A stretch of 64,000 bases of DNA from Shinella sp. CPCC 101442 (GCF_024704725.1 NZ_JALIQS010000015.1:1-64000); one strand, 5' to 3'. Positions 26,852 through 35,776 are shown, numbered from the stretch's first letter. The notes: generated from the letters alone by a model not told the origin. Numbers and translations: made by a program.

Positions 26852-27826
26852 ATGCTGTATCCGGATACCGTCGAATCCGACGTTCTTGTCCACAAGCCCT
26901 GGTTCATCACCGGTTTGTTCGCGGTGGTTTTCGCCGTCTTTCTTGCGTTCGACCTGACGGGAACATCGCTTGGCGACCTGATGCGACCGGTGATCGGCGA
27001 TCCGGCTGAAAGTGGCGTGTACGGCCGCTTTGCCATCACCTTCGTCATCGCGGTGACCTTGTGCCTCAACATCGTGCTGATCGGCTTTGCGCCGCTGAAG
27101 GTGCAGGTCGCGGTCGTCTGGTCCGAGCTGCTGCTGCTCTTTCTCGCCTTTTTCACGACCTTCAATCTCAGCCTGCCGTTCATGGCCGAAAAGCTGCCTT
27201 TCCTCATCACACAGGGGCTTTTCACGACGATCTACGTCTCCGCGATCTCGATCGTCATCGCGTCAGCCATCGCCATCCTTGGCGCGGTCGCAAAATTGTC
27301 GACCAACGGCTTTGCCTATGCGATTGCCAGCTTCTACACGTCGTTCTTCCGTGGCCTGCCGCTCCTGATGCAGGTCTATCTCATCTATCTTGGCCTGCCG
27401 CAGATTGGCTTCGTCATCGACGCCGTGCCCGCCGGTATCCTGGCGCTATCGCTCTGCTACGGTGCCTATATGACGGAAATCTTCCGTTCCGGCATCCAGA
27501 GCATCGACCGCGGCCAATGGGAGGCCTCGCGCTCCATCGGCTTCGGCTTCGGCGTAACCATGCGCAAGATCATCCTGCCGCAGGCGCTGCCCGTCATCAT
27601 TCCGCCAACCGGCAACCAATTCATCTCCATGCTGAAGGACAGTTCGCTCGTCTCGGTCATCGGGGTCTGGGAACTGATGTTCCTGGCGCGCACCCTCGGC
27701 CAGAAGAGCTTCCAGCACATGGAAATGCTGATTTCCGCCGCCATGCTCTACTGGATCGTGTCGATTGGACTCGAACTCATCCAGTCGCGCATCGAGCGTC
27801 ACTACGCGAGGAGCAAAGTGCGATGA
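26852..27826 (+). CDS. Amino-acid ABC transporter permease
   Basis: A 324-aa inner-membrane permease with the HisMQ-type core. An N-terminal part adds extra hydrophobic segments (about residues 15-110). The transmembrane domain follows ([20 protein letters not shown]), with the EAA-type loop [20 protein letters not shown] that docks the ATPase. It starts after GAAGGAGCGGAG. It overlaps the next ATPase gene by 4 bp (ATGA). Only one permease gene is present, so a homodimer is expected. Confidence 0.92.
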   Translation: MLYPDTVESDVLVHKPWFITGLFAVVFAVFLAFDLTGTSLGDLMRPVIGDPAESGVYGRFAITFVIAVTLCLNIVLIGFAPLKVQVAVVWSELLLLFLAFFTTFNLSLPFMAEKLPFLITQGLFTTIYVSAISIVIASAIAILGAVAKLSTNGFAYAIASFYTSFFRGLPLLMQVYLIYLGLPQIGFVIDAVPAGILALSLCYGAYMTEIFRSGIQSIDRGQWEASRSIGFGFGVTMRKIILPQALPVIIPPTGNQFISMLKDSSLVSVIGVWELMFLARTLGQKSFQHMEMLISAAMLYWIVSIGLELIQSRIERHYARSKVR

Positions 27827-28563
27827 GCGACACGATTATAGATGTGCGCAACGTTTCCAAATGGTACGGCGCCTTCCGCGTGCTGACCGATGTGAATCTT
27901 ACCGTGCAAAAGGGCGAGCGCATCGTCATTTGCGGCCCATCGGGTTCGGGAAAATCGACACTCATTCGCTGCTTCAACCGATTGGAGGCGCACCAGCAGG
28001 GCGACATCGTCGTCAACGGGATCATCCTGCACGACAAGATGCGTGAGGTCGGCGCGGTGCGAAAGAACGTCGGCATGGTGTTCCAGCACTTCAACCTCTT
28101 CCCGCACATGACGGTGTTGATGAACTGCATGGTCGGGCCGATGTGGATCAAGGGCGTTTCCCAGGCGGAGGCCCGCAAGACGGCGCTGCAATTCCTGGAG
28201 CGCGTGCGCATTCCCGAGCAGGCGAACAAATATCCGGTGCAGCTTTCCGGCGGCCAGCAGCAACGCGTGGCAATCGCTCGTTCGCTTTGTATGCAGCCGG
28301 CGGTCATGCTCTTCGACGAGCCGACGTCGGCGCTCGATCCCGAAATGGTCTCCGAGGTGCTCGAGACCATGACGAGCCTTGCCCGGGAGGGCATGACCAT
28401 GGTCTGCGTCACCCATGAAATGGCCTTCGCCCGCGCGGTCGCCGACCGGGTGATTTTCATGAATGCCGGCCAGATCGTCGAGCAGGGCAAGCCGGAAGAA
28501 TTCTTCAAGAACCCGCAGCACGAGCGCACGAAGCTCTTTCTCAGCCAGATACTAAAACATTGA
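27823..28563 (+). CDS. Amino-acid ABC transporter ATP-binding protein
   Basis: 246-aa ATPase: Walker [10 protein letters not shown], signature LSGGQQQR, Walker [12 protein letters not shown], then the H-loop VTHEMAF. GlnQ/HisP-like. ATGA overlap with the permease gene indicates translational coupling. After the stop an AATGA / TCATT inverted repeat follows, a possible weak terminator, immediately before the inserted element at 28596. Confidence 0.94.
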   Translation: MSDTIIDVRNVSKWYGAFRVLTDVNLTVQKGERIVICGPSGSGKSTLIRCFNRLEAHQQGDIVVNGIILHDKMREVGAVRKNVGMVFQHFNLFPHMTVLMNCMVGPMWIKGVSQAEARKTALQFLERVRIPEQANKYPVQLSGGQQQRVAIARSLCMQPAVMLFDEPTSALDPEMVSEVLETMTSLAREGMTMVCVTHEMAFARAVADRVIFMNAGQIVEQGKPEEFFKNPQHERTKLFLSQILKH

Positions 28564-28595
28564 ATGAACGGCATTCATTGCCAGTAGGGGCAGGA

Positions 28596-28744
28596 TGATG
28601 ATTGTTGCCTGAATTTGACCCGGTTTGTTAGTTCACCGTGACCCACGCGTAGCCAGAAGAACGCTTTTTCCCCAAGCCCTTGTGTCGCTTCAGCCGGGAC
28701 AGCGCCAAATGAAAAACTGGGTCAAATCCCAGCGATATTCAACA
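28596..28744. mobile_element. 149-bp MITE-like element, copy A
   Basis: The sequence is 149 bp and matches 37633-37781 at 144 of 149 positions by eye, in the same orientation. Ends form an imperfect 28-bp inverted repeat (outer TGTTGAT-like left end, ATTCAACA right end, with TTTGACCC / GGGTCAAA inside). No ORF for a transposase fits. It looks like an internally deleted insertion sequence with TG...CA termini. The left end reads TGATGA here and TGTTGA in copy B. Confidence 0.8.
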
Positions 28745-28820
28745 CACATGGCGCTCATCGACTTCAGCCGAGGAGGCATGGCTGTTAATCGGCGCGAAGC
28801 ATTCTAAGGCGAGGCTCGTT

Positions 28821-28955
28821 TCAGTACGTCACTGTAACCACTACGGTGTCTGTGTAAGTTCCCGCTAAGGGCGTATTTTGCGCGGGGACACGGCCGTAGA
28901 TCGTGATGTCCTGCTGGGATCCAGATCCTGTTCCCGACATTGTTTGACCGGCGGC
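28821..28955 (-). pseudogene. 3' fragment of a spore-coat-U/Csu-type pilin gene
   Basis: Minus-strand reading gives AAGQTMSGTGSGSQQDITIY then GRVPAQNTPL and TDTVVVTVTY-stop. This is the typical C-terminal end of SCPU-domain (Csu fimbrial) proteins. Upstream the frame hits a stop, so only about 44 codons remain. No chaperone or usher gene is nearby. It is a relic inside the mobile unit. Confidence 0.7.
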
Positions 28956-29219
28956 GCTGGCTCTGACTCACATTTGCTGCTGTCGTGAATGAGGTTACCG
29001 GATGATCAGCAATGGGCTATCGATTGTCGCATGTGAGTCTCGCGCCGTTTGGCTTTGCAGTGGAAGCAGTGAAGGGGAATAGTTCAAGTTCGGCTTCGAT
29101 CGCGCAATCCATCAGCAGCTTGTCCAGCTTGCGGGCGAGCAAGCCGGCGAATTCAAAGCCTATATGAGCAGCGACCTGCTGACTTACCTCTCAGTGGCCG
29201 GCGGGTTGAGCTGAAGGTC

Positions 29220-29385
29220 GTGAAGCGTCGGTGCTGGTGCGATGCCGTACTGTGCGGCCGGCGTATCTTCTGCGAACAATCGGTGACAACGTGCTGGCTC
29301 GCTATGGTCGACGCACCCAGAGGCTGGAGACGATTGTTTACCATCTCGGCCTAGCGCTTGGCGGTAGACCTGCCGCAGCAGCGGT
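29220..29385 (+). pseudogene. Fragment of an ISL3-family transposase
   Basis: Plus-strand reading gives RRCWCDAVLCGRRIFCEQ, the Cys-rich zinc-finger region. After a frameshift it continues ARYGRRTQRLETIVYHLGLA then LGGRPAA. This matches the N-terminal part of ISL3-type transposases (RRFRC..C.RRIF... and ..LGLALGG..A). No rest of the gene is present. The fragment overlaps and extends the 3' end of the minus-strand AlaX-like gene. Confidence 0.7.
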
Positions 29386-30264
29386 TCGAACGATTGTCTT
29401 CATCCGGAGGCCGTCCTCAGTCTGTGCGATCGTGACGTTGGCGGCCGCAATCGAGGAGAGGTTTGCGACATGGGTTCCTGCGCAGAATATTTCCGCCGGG
29501 CGACCGTCAAGCAGGCACCGCCAGACGCGCCGCGTGTCGAGGAGCGATTCGGCAGGTTCAAGCGTCACATCCGCGGGCTGGGCGAGCCATGTTGCGAGCG
29601 TCGCATTGACCGCATCGGTGATTGCCGGAAGACCGCCCGCCGCCGCTTCGTGGTCGAATCCCTTCTTTCGCAGGCTCTTGCCGAGGCGGTAAGTGTCCGT
29701 CGCGCCTTCAGGGGAAAGCTGCGAGCTGACGATCGCCTCCTTGTCGAAATCCGGGGCGCCCAGACTATCGATGGTTGCGCCTTCCTTCGTCCAGAAGGGC
29801 GCCAGCGCGCGGTTGAGGCCGAATGCGGCAAGGTGAGCGGCGGTATGTGCTGCGTTCAGTTTCCCACGGTGATCGGCATCGATGGCGATATCGACCTCTG
29901 TGCCTGGTGCAGGAACGTTCGCGGCCCCGCCATCCAGCACATGAACGACGATGCTCACCCATTCCGGGCCTACCCGGCCAAGCGCCTTCGCGTCCTCTGC
30001 GATGTGGAGTTCGCCGGTTTCGCTGTTGGCAAGGCCGGTCAGCGCCTCGCTTATCTTCTGTGATGCGCCCGCCCAGGAAAGAGTGCCCATATCCGAGGGT
30101 TGGTCCGGCCAGCGGAAGCTGACAGGGTGAGCCGGCGTGGCATCGGTGACGACCAGGAGCCGGCCGGGCTCCCGTGCGGCAAAAAGCACCCGGCCGCGCC
30201 CCTCCGTTTCACCCCTTGCGAAGCCAATGCGTGTGCTTTCGCGAATGTCCGTCTGGTATGCCAT
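29338..30264 (-). CDS. AlaX-like alanyl-tRNA editing domain protein, IS-altered C-terminus
   Basis: About 308 aa from the ATG at 30264, which has GGGAG 8 nt upstream (TTG at 30279 is less likely). It has the zinc site of the AlaRS editing domain: HTAAH (HxxxH) near the middle and CAGTH (CxxxH) in the C-terminal part. Free-standing AlaX proteins hydrolyse mischarged Ser- or Gly-tRNA(Ala). The last residues (AAAAGLPPSARPRW) are encoded by the ISL3 transposase fragment, so the natural C-terminus is probably changed. It is the last gene of the operon and is 20 bp from the permease gene. Confidence 0.75.
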   Translation of the reverse strand: MAYQTDIRESTRIGFARGETEGRGRVLFAAREPGRLLVVTDATPAHPVSFRWPDQPSDMGTLSWAGASQKISEALTGLANSETGELHIAEDAKALGRVGPEWVSIVVHVLDGGAANVPAPGTEVDIAIDADHRGKLNAAHTAAHLAAFGLNRALAPFWTKEGATIDSLGAPDFDKEAIVSSQLSPEGATDTYRLGKSLRKKGFDHEAAAGGLPAITDAVNATLATWLAQPADVTLEPAESLLDTRRVWRCLLDGRPAEIFCAGTHVANLSSIAAANVTIAQTEDGLRMKTIVRTAAAAGLPPSARPRW

Positions 30265-30284
30265 TTGATCGTCTCCCAAATTCT

Positions 30285-31091
30285 CTAGCGCCTGATCGCT
30301 CTCGCTTCGAAAATGCGCAACAGGCGCGTGAGCGTGATGGTCAGGATGATGTAAAGCGATGCCAGAAGAATCAGCGGTTCGTAGGTGAGATACGTATCCT
30401 GCCGGACCTTGGAGATCACTGCAAAGACATCGATAACCGTCACCGTGGCGACCAGTGGCGTCGACTTGAGTTGCAGGATGGTCTCACCGGTAAGCGTCGG
30501 CAACGCGCGCTGCACGGCGCGGGGAAGCCAGATTCTGAAGAAAGCGGTCCTGCGGTTCATGCCGAACGTATAGGCCGCTTCCAGTTCACCCTTCGGCACG
30601 CCGGCGAACGCCCCGCGCATGATCTCTCCCGCATAGCCGGCAAAGGACAGGACGAGCGCCACCAGCCCGTAGGGCCACGCGGTGCGCAGAACCGGCCAGA
30701 AGATGGACGCGCGGATTTCGGGGAACTGCGCGAAGACGGCGCCAAGGCCGTAATAGAGCATCCAGAGCTGCAGAAGCAGCGGCGTTCCGCGAATGACCGT
30801 GCAGAAGGCCCGCGCCGGCCAGGCCAGCAGACGAGGGCCGGTCGCCTGGACGACACCAAGCGGCAGTGCTAACGCGAAACCGAGGACGCAGCTCGAAACC
30901 AAGAGAAGGAGCGTGACGCCGATGCCATTTGCCAGTCGCATCCAATAATCGCCGATCCAGTCCCAGCGGCCGAAATAAACAGCCAGGCAGACGATAGCGA
31001 TAACGAGGGCGTAGCGGATCGGTGCAAAGGGTTTTACCGATCTGACGGTCGGGCCTGACGAGACCGCCGGCAGGGTATTGGTGCTAAGCAT
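30285..31091 (-). CDS. Amino-acid ABC transporter permease 2
   Basis: 268-aa HisMQ-type permease. TM segments include YALVIAIVCLAVYFGRW and ANGIGVTLLLLVSSCVLGFA. The EAA loop reads LEAAYTFGMNRRTAFFRIWL. It overlaps the preceding permease gene by 8 bp. Forms a heterodimer with the 237-aa permease. Confidence 0.92.
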   Translation of the reverse strand: MLSTNTLPAVSSGPTVRSVKPFAPIRYALVIAIVCLAVYFGRWDWIGDYWMRLANGIGVTLLLLVSSCVLGFALALPLGVVQATGPRLLAWPARAFCTVIRGTPLLLQLWMLYYGLGAVFAQFPEIRASIFWPVLRTAWPYGLVALVLSFAGYAGEIMRGAFAGVPKGELEAAYTFGMNRRTAFFRIWLPRAVQRALPTLTGETILQLKSTPLVATVTVIDVFAVISKVRQDTYLTYEPLILLASLYIILTITLTRLLRIFEARAIRR

Positions 31092-31797
31092 GCATCACCG
31101 CCAATCCGCGGGTCGCGCGACGGTCGATCAGCTTGATAACGAGATTGGACAGGAGCGTGAGGCACAGATACATCGCCGCCGCTGCCGTATAGAACAGGAG
31201 GTAGTCCTTCGTCGTTCCCGCGGCCTGCTTGGTGGCGAGCGTGAGCTCGCCGAAGCCAACGACGGCGAGAAGCGCGGTGTCCTTGGTCGCAATCAGCCAG
31301 AGATTGGAAAGGCCGGGCAGGGCGAAGGGCAGCATGGCCGGCAGGGTGACGCGGCGCAGTGTCAGCAGGGGTGACATACCGTAGGCTTTCGCGGTCTCGA
31401 CCTGGCCATGCGGTATCGCAAGGATCGCTCCACGAAGTACTTCTGTGGAATAGGCGCCCTGTACCACGCCGATTACAAGGATGCCCGCGGCAAGGCCGCT
31501 GATATCGACGGAGGCAAAGCCCAGTACCGTAAGCAGCTGATTGAGCGCATCGGTGCCGGCATAGTAGAGGACGAGGATCAGGACCAGTTCCGGCACGGCG
31601 CGCACGGCGGTCGTGTAGATGTCGCACAGTTCCCGCAGAAACGCATTGTCGCTCAGCTTCCCGAGCGCGCCGCCGATGCCGATGACAAGGCCGATGAGAT
31701 AGCCGCCGGCAGCGAGCGTCACGGAATTGAGAAATCCGCACAGCAGCGTAGCGCCCCAGCCGGGCGGGCTTAACGACAGAAGGGTGAGATCGAACAC
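31084..31797 (-). CDS. Amino-acid ABC transporter permease 1
   Basis: 237-aa HisMQ-type permease. TM segments include GFLNSVTLAAGGYLIGLVIG and ELVLILVLYYAGTDA; the EAA loop reads VETAKAYGMSPLLTLRRVTL. It lies 120 bp downstream of the substrate-binding protein gene and overlaps permease 2. Part of the transporter of the amino-acid utilisation island. Confidence 0.92.
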   Translation of the reverse strand: MFDLTLLSLSPPGWGATLLCGFLNSVTLAAGGYLIGLVIGIGGALGKLSDNAFLRELCDIYTTAVRAVPELVLILVLYYAGTDALNQLLTVLGFASVDISGLAAGILVIGVVQGAYSTEVLRGAILAIPHGQVETAKAYGMSPLLTLRRVTLPAMLPFALPGLSNLWLIATKDTALLAVVGFGELTLATKQAAGTTKDYLLFYTAAAAMYLCLTLLSNLVIKLIDRRATRGLAVMHA

Positions 31798-31917
31798 CTA
31801 TTGGCACTTTCCAGGTTCAGCCTAAGTTCGCCGGCCAGGACGGTCGTCCCGGCCAGCGATTTTGCATCGAGTGAGATGGAGCGTTTCATAGAAACGAAGA
31901 ACGCTCCGGCGCGAAAC

Positions 31918-32697
31918 TCACTCGCCGTAGATGTCGAAGTCGAAGTACTTCTTCGTGATGGTGGCATAGGTTCCGTCGGCGCGGATCGCCTTGATCGCGG
32001 CGTTGAGCTGCTCCTTCAGCGCCGTGTCGCCCTTGCGAAGCCCGATGCCGATGCCGTGGCCGAGAATGGCTTCGTCCTTCTCGACATAACCCTTGAGGTC
32101 GCAGCATTCGCCGGTGGTCGACTTCAGGAAGCTGTTGAGCGCGAAGGAATCGCCCTGGATCGCATCGATGCGGCCTGCGGCAAGGTCCTGCTGGGCCTCG
32201 TCGAGCGTCTGGTATTCCTTGATTTCCGAGACGCTGGCGCCGAAGTGCTTTTCGGCATAACGCTGGTGGATTGACGAGGTCTGCACGCCGAGCACCTTGC
32301 CACTCAGCCCTTCCGGCGTCGCGTCGAAAGCGGTGCCCTTTGGACCTGCGATGGCCGCGCGTGCATCATAATACTTGTCGGAAAAGTCGATCGTCTTGAG
32401 GCGCTCGTCGGTGACCGTCATCGAGGAGATGATCATGTCGATCTTCTTGCTGGTCAGCGCCGGAATGATGCCGTCCCAGGCGACCGGCGTGATTTCGCAA
32501 TCGAGCTTCGCCTCCTTGCAGACCGCGGCCGCGAACTCGACTTCCCAGCCGCTCCAGCTGCCGGAGGAATCTGGGGAGGCGAAGGGTGGATAGGGCTCGG
32601 CGGCCCAGCTGACCTTGACCGTTTCGGCAAGTGCCACGCCGGCGGACATAAGCCCGGCGACACAGGAGACGAGGGCGATTTTCGTGATGTTTTTCAT
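31918..32697 (-). CDS. Amino-acid ABC transporter substrate-binding protein
   Basis: 259 aa from the ATG at 32697 (MKNITKIALVSCVAGLMSAG, signal peptide, cleavage after ALA). SBP family-3 pattern: KVSWAAEPYPPFASPD, WEVEFAAAVCKEAKLDCEIT and the IDMIISSMTVTDERLKTIDF hinge. The frame starts at 32712 with extra residues, but the 32697 ATG gives the better signal peptide. Periplasmic receptor; the ligand is not deducible. Confidence 0.9.
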   Translation of the reverse strand: MKNITKIALVSCVAGLMSAGVALAETVKVSWAAEPYPPFASPDSSGSWSGWEVEFAAAVCKEAKLDCEITPVAWDGIIPALTSKKIDMIISSMTVTDERLKTIDFSDKYYDARAAIAGPKGTAFDATPEGLSGKVLGVQTSSIHQRYAEKHFGASVSEIKEYQTLDEAQQDLAAGRIDAIQGDSFALNSFLKSTTGECCDLKGYVEKDEAILGHGIGIGLRKGDTALKEQLNAAIKAIRADGTYATITKKYFDFDIYGE

Positions 32698-32725
32698 GGG
32701 TTCCCCTTTCACGATTGTCTGGACG

Positions 32726-33493
32726 TCAGTTGATGGAGCTGATGAATTTGCGCAGTGGTTCGCACTGCGGCGATCCGAATATCTCCGCAGGCGTGCCCTG
32801 TTCGGCGATCAGGCCGTTGTGCAAAAAGACGACGTGGCTCGAGACTTCGCGCGCAAACTTCATCTCGTGGGTGACGAGGATCATGGTGCGCTTTTCCTGT
32901 GCGAGATCGCGGATGACCGATAGGACTTCACCGACGAGTTCGGGGTCCAGCGCTGAGGTCGGCTCGTCAAACAGCATCACGAGCGGCTTGATCGCAAGTG
33001 CTCTGGCGATTGCTGCGCGCTGCTGCTGGCCACCGGACATGAAGGCCGGGTAGACGTCGCGTTTTTCGTAGAGGCCGACGCGGCGCAGCAGCGTTTCGGC
33101 ATCATGGATGGCCTCGTCGCGCCGCACGCCCAACACCCGGGTCGGGGCCTCGATGACGTTTTCCAGCACCGTCATGTGTTGCCAGAGATTGAAGCTCTGG
33201 AACACCATACCGAGGCGCGCGCGGATGCGCTGCAACTGCCGGCGATCGGCGGGTAGCATGGCGCCGTCCTTGCCACGTCGCACGGCGATCGCCTCGCCAT
33301 GAACGGTGATCGAGCCCTCGCTCGGCGTTTCGAGGAAGTTGATGCAGCGCAGGAAGGTGGACTTGCCCGACCCGCTTCCGCCGATGATCGACACGACGTC
33401 GCCTTGCCTTGCGGTCAGCGATACGCCCTTGAGCACGTCCAGCGGGCCGAAGCGCTTATGCAGGTTGGAAATTTCGATGGCGTTCGTTTCCAT
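32726..33493 (-). CDS. Amino-acid ABC transporter ATP-binding protein
   Basis: 255-aa ATPase with Walker A GGSGSGKST, signature MSGGQQQR, Walker [14 protein letters not shown] and H-loop VTHEM. HisP/OccP-like. It lies between the amidohydrolase and the substrate-binding protein genes, in the same operon. Confidence 0.94.
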   Translation of the reverse strand: METNAIEISNLHKRFGPLDVLKGVSLTARQGDVVSIIGGSGSGKSTFLRCINFLETPSEGSITVHGEAIAVRRGKDGAMLPADRRQLQRIRARLGMVFQSFNLWQHMTVLENVIEAPTRVLGVRRDEAIHDAETLLRRVGLYEKRDVYPAFMSGGQQQRAAIARALAIKPLVMLFDEPTSALDPELVGEVLSVIRDLAQEKRTMILVTHEMKFAREVSSHVVFLHNGLIAEQGTPAEIFGSPQCEPLRKFISSIN

Positions 33494-33515
33494 GGATGCC
33501 TCCTGGAGTCCCGGC

Positions 33516-34691
33516 TTACGCAGTATTGATCTGAAGACTTGCCTCGGCGGTCCTGGCGAGCAGTTCGGCTGCGGTCGCGAGGATGCCGTCGTTGAAATCG
33601 TATTCCGGCTGGTGCAGGCCGGCGCTGTCGGCGCCGTTGCCTATCCAGGCGTAGGCGCCGGGGCGTTTGGTGAGGAAGATGGCGAAGTCGTCGCCGGCCA
33701 TGGAGGGTGGGCAGGAGGTGAGTTGCTGCGAACCCAGTGCCGTTGCGACCTCGCGCATAATCTGTGCCTCGCGGGGGCTGTTGACGACTGGGGGGAAGTC
33801 GGGGCCGTCGAGGGTGAATTCGGCGGCCACACCGCTCATCGCGGCAGTGGCGTGCACGGCGTTTTCCAATCGTGTGCGGATATGGGCGAGCATGTCGAGC
33901 GAGAAGCCGCGATAGGTGCCGCGCAGTCGCGCTTCCTGGGGAATGACGTTTTGCGCCATGCCGGCATGGAACGAGCCGACGGTGACCACGGCGGATTGCA
34001 GCGGATTGACGGTACGCGAGACGATCTGTTGCAGGCCGGTGAGAAAATAGCCGCCGGCGAGAATGGGGTCGGCGCTGAGATGCGGCATTGCGCCGTGTGC
34101 TCCATCGGCCCGGAAGACCACCTCGAATTCGTTCGAGCCGGCCATGACCGGGCCGTCCGCGACCGACACCGCGCCTTCGGCCAGTCCCGGCCAGTTGTGA
34201 AACGAGAAGATGCTTTCGAAGGGAAAGCGCGCGATCAGGCCGTCGTCCAGCATCGGCTGTGCGCCGCCGTAGCGTTCCTCAGCGGGCTGGAAGATCAGCA
34301 GCACGCGGCCGGCAAAATTTCGCGTCGCGGCGAGATAGGCCGCGGCACCCAGCAGAGCGGCGGTATGTCCGTCGTGCCCGCAGGCATGCATGCAGCCCGG
34401 ATGGCGCGATGCGTAGCCGAGCCCTGTGGCCTCCTGGATCGGCAGCGCATCCATATCCGCCCGAAGTGCGACCGTCGGCCCCTCCGCCCTGCCGGCGATC
34501 TCGGCGACCACGCCGTAGCCTCCGATATTCTCGTGGGGGACGAGCCCCAGCGCGCGCAGTTCCGCAGCGACGATTTTGGAGGTCTCGATCTCCTGGCGGG
34601 ACAGCTCCGGCATGGCGTGGAGTTTCTGGCGCAGCGCCGTAAGGCGCGGCAGCTCGGTGGTGAGGAAACCAGCGACGGTTGCGGCGGGCAT
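33516..34691 (-). CDS. M20D-family amidohydrolase (hippurate-hydrolase/aminoacylase type)
   Basis: 391-aa metal-dependent amidohydrolase. The metal-binding HACGHDGHTA and the preceding VALRADMDALP are clearly present, with the lid-domain segment NEFEVVFRADGAHGAMPH in the middle. The family removes acyl groups from N-acyl amino acids, so the transporter may import an N-acyl or amide derivative. It overlaps the dehydratase gene by 1 nt (ATGA-like junction), so it is translationally coupled. Confidence 0.9.
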   Translation of the reverse strand: MPAATVAGFLTTELPRLTALRQKLHAMPELSRQEIETSKIVAAELRALGLVPHENIGGYGVVAEIAGRAEGPTVALRADMDALPIQEATGLGYASRHPGCMHACGHDGHTAALLGAAAYLAATRNFAGRVLLIFQPAEERYGGAQPMLDDGLIARFPFESIFSFHNWPGLAEGAVSVADGPVMAGSNEFEVVFRADGAHGAMPHLSADPILAGGYFLTGLQQIVSRTVNPLQSAVVTVGSFHAGMAQNVIPQEARLRGTYRGFSLDMLAHIRTRLENAVHATAAMSGVAAEFTLDGPDFPPVVNSPREAQIMREVATALGSQQLTSCPPSMAGDDFAIFLTKRPGAYAWIGNGADSAGLHQPEYDFNDGILATAAELLARTAEASLQINTA

Positions 34692-35650
34692 CAGAGAATG
34701 CCCTTCAACACCGGAATGCTAACATTGGCTCCGCAAACGACGATCGCGACCGGGCCTTCGATGAGGCCTCGCTCCGCCTTGATGGCGGCCGCGATGGCGA
34801 CGCCCGCGGCGCCCTCGCAGAGCATGTGATGATGCTCGACGAACAGCTTCATCGCCTGCGCGATCTGCTCCTCGGAAACGTCGATCCAATGGTCGACCAG
34901 GTTGCGGCAGGGCGCAAACGTGATGGTGTCCGGTTCCACGCCGCCCGCGGTGCCGTCTGAAAGCGTATCGTCGGAATGGAGGTCGAGCACGCGCCCGGCC
35001 GCGACCGAGGCGGCCATGACGCGGGAGGCCTGTGGCGAGCAGCCGACAATCTTTACATGGGGGGCTGCGGCCTTGAGATAGGTCGCGATGCCGGCGATCA
35101 GACCGCCGCCGCCGACGGAGGCGATGACGGTGCGCACGTCCGGCAACTGCCGCAGGATTTCCACCCCAAGCGTGCCCTGGCCGGCCATCACGTCGATATC
35201 GTTATAAGGCGGCACATAGACGCCGCCTTCGGCCTCGGCGAACGCCCGCGCATGGGCTTCCGTCACCGCGGAATCGGTCCCGTGGAAGCGGATCTCCGCG
35301 CCGAGCCGGCGGATGGCGGCGACCTTGGCCTCGGAGGCATTTTCCGGAACGAAGACGATACCTTCGCCGCCGACCTGCCTTAGCGCGAAGGCCACGGCCG
35401 CGCCGTGGTTTCCGGACGAGGCGGTGACGACACGAGTGGTCGCGGCGGCGTTGCCCAGCGACAAGATCTTGTTCAGCGCACCCCGGAGCTTGAACGAGCC
35501 CGTATGCTGGAGATTTTCCAGCTTGAGATGCACGTTGAGGCCGATCATCTTCGACAGATAGGGGGAGGCTTCGAGGTAGGTTTCCCGCACGAACGGCCGG
35601 ATCCGCGTCTCGGCGTCCCTGATGGCATCGATTGCAGTGGTGGTTTCCAT
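34691..35650 (-). CDS. Threonine/serine dehydratase-like PLP enzyme
   Basis: 319 aa from the ATG at 35650 (METTTAIDAIRDAETRIRPF). PLP-binding Lys lies in HTGSFKLRGA, SSGNHGAA binds the substrate carboxylate, and GGGGLIAG binds the PLP phosphate. Related to threonine dehydratases, hydroxyaspartate ammonia-lyases and EutB of the ectoine pathway. It deaminates a hydroxy-amino acid to a keto acid and ammonia. First gene of the minus-strand operon, divergent from the YheO-type regulator, with an operator-like palindrome 23-37 bp upstream. Confidence 0.85.
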   Translation of the reverse strand: METTTAIDAIRDAETRIRPFVRETYLEASPYLSKMIGLNVHLKLENLQHTGSFKLRGALNKILSLGNAAATTRVVTASSGNHGAAVAFALRQVGGEGIVFVPENASEAKVAAIRRLGAEIRFHGTDSAVTEAHARAFAEAEGGVYVPPYNDIDVMAGQGTLGVEILRQLPDVRTVIASVGGGGLIAGIATYLKAAAPHVKIVGCSPQASRVMAASVAAGRVLDLHSDDTLSDGTAGGVEPDTITFAPCRNLVDHWIDVSEEQIAQAMKLFVEHHHMLCEGAAGVAIAAAIKAERGLIEGPVAIVVCGANVSIPVLKGIL

Positions 35651-35672
35651 GGGTGTTGCCCTAAAATTGGTG

Positions 35673-35687
35673 TGGACTAAATGTCCA
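35673..35687. promoter_or_regulatory. Operator-like palindrome 1
   Basis: TGGAC TAAAT GTCCA, a perfect 5-bp inverted repeat. It lies 23 bp upstream of the dehydratase start, in the divergent promoter region. Together with palindrome 2 it is a probable binding site of the YheO-type regulator. Confidence 0.55.
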
Positions 35688-35760
35688 TGTAACACAATCC
35701 GTCCACGATAGGAGCGACGTTTTAGGGGAAAGTCAAGAGACGTGGATGAAATTTCTATTC

Positions 35761-35776
35761 TGGACAAATATGTCCA
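35761..35776. promoter_or_regulatory. Operator-like palindrome 2
   Basis: TGGACA AATA TGTCCA, a perfect 6-bp inverted repeat 88 bp from palindrome 1 (start to start) and of the same TGGAC/GTCCA type. It falls inside the longest possible reading frame of the regulator gene, which favours the shorter start at 35794. Confidence 0.55.

Noticed and set aside
33306-34829. Plus-strand frame of 507 codons
   Set aside because: Antisense shadow of the M20D amidohydrolase, whose HACGHDGHTA site is clear on the minus strand.
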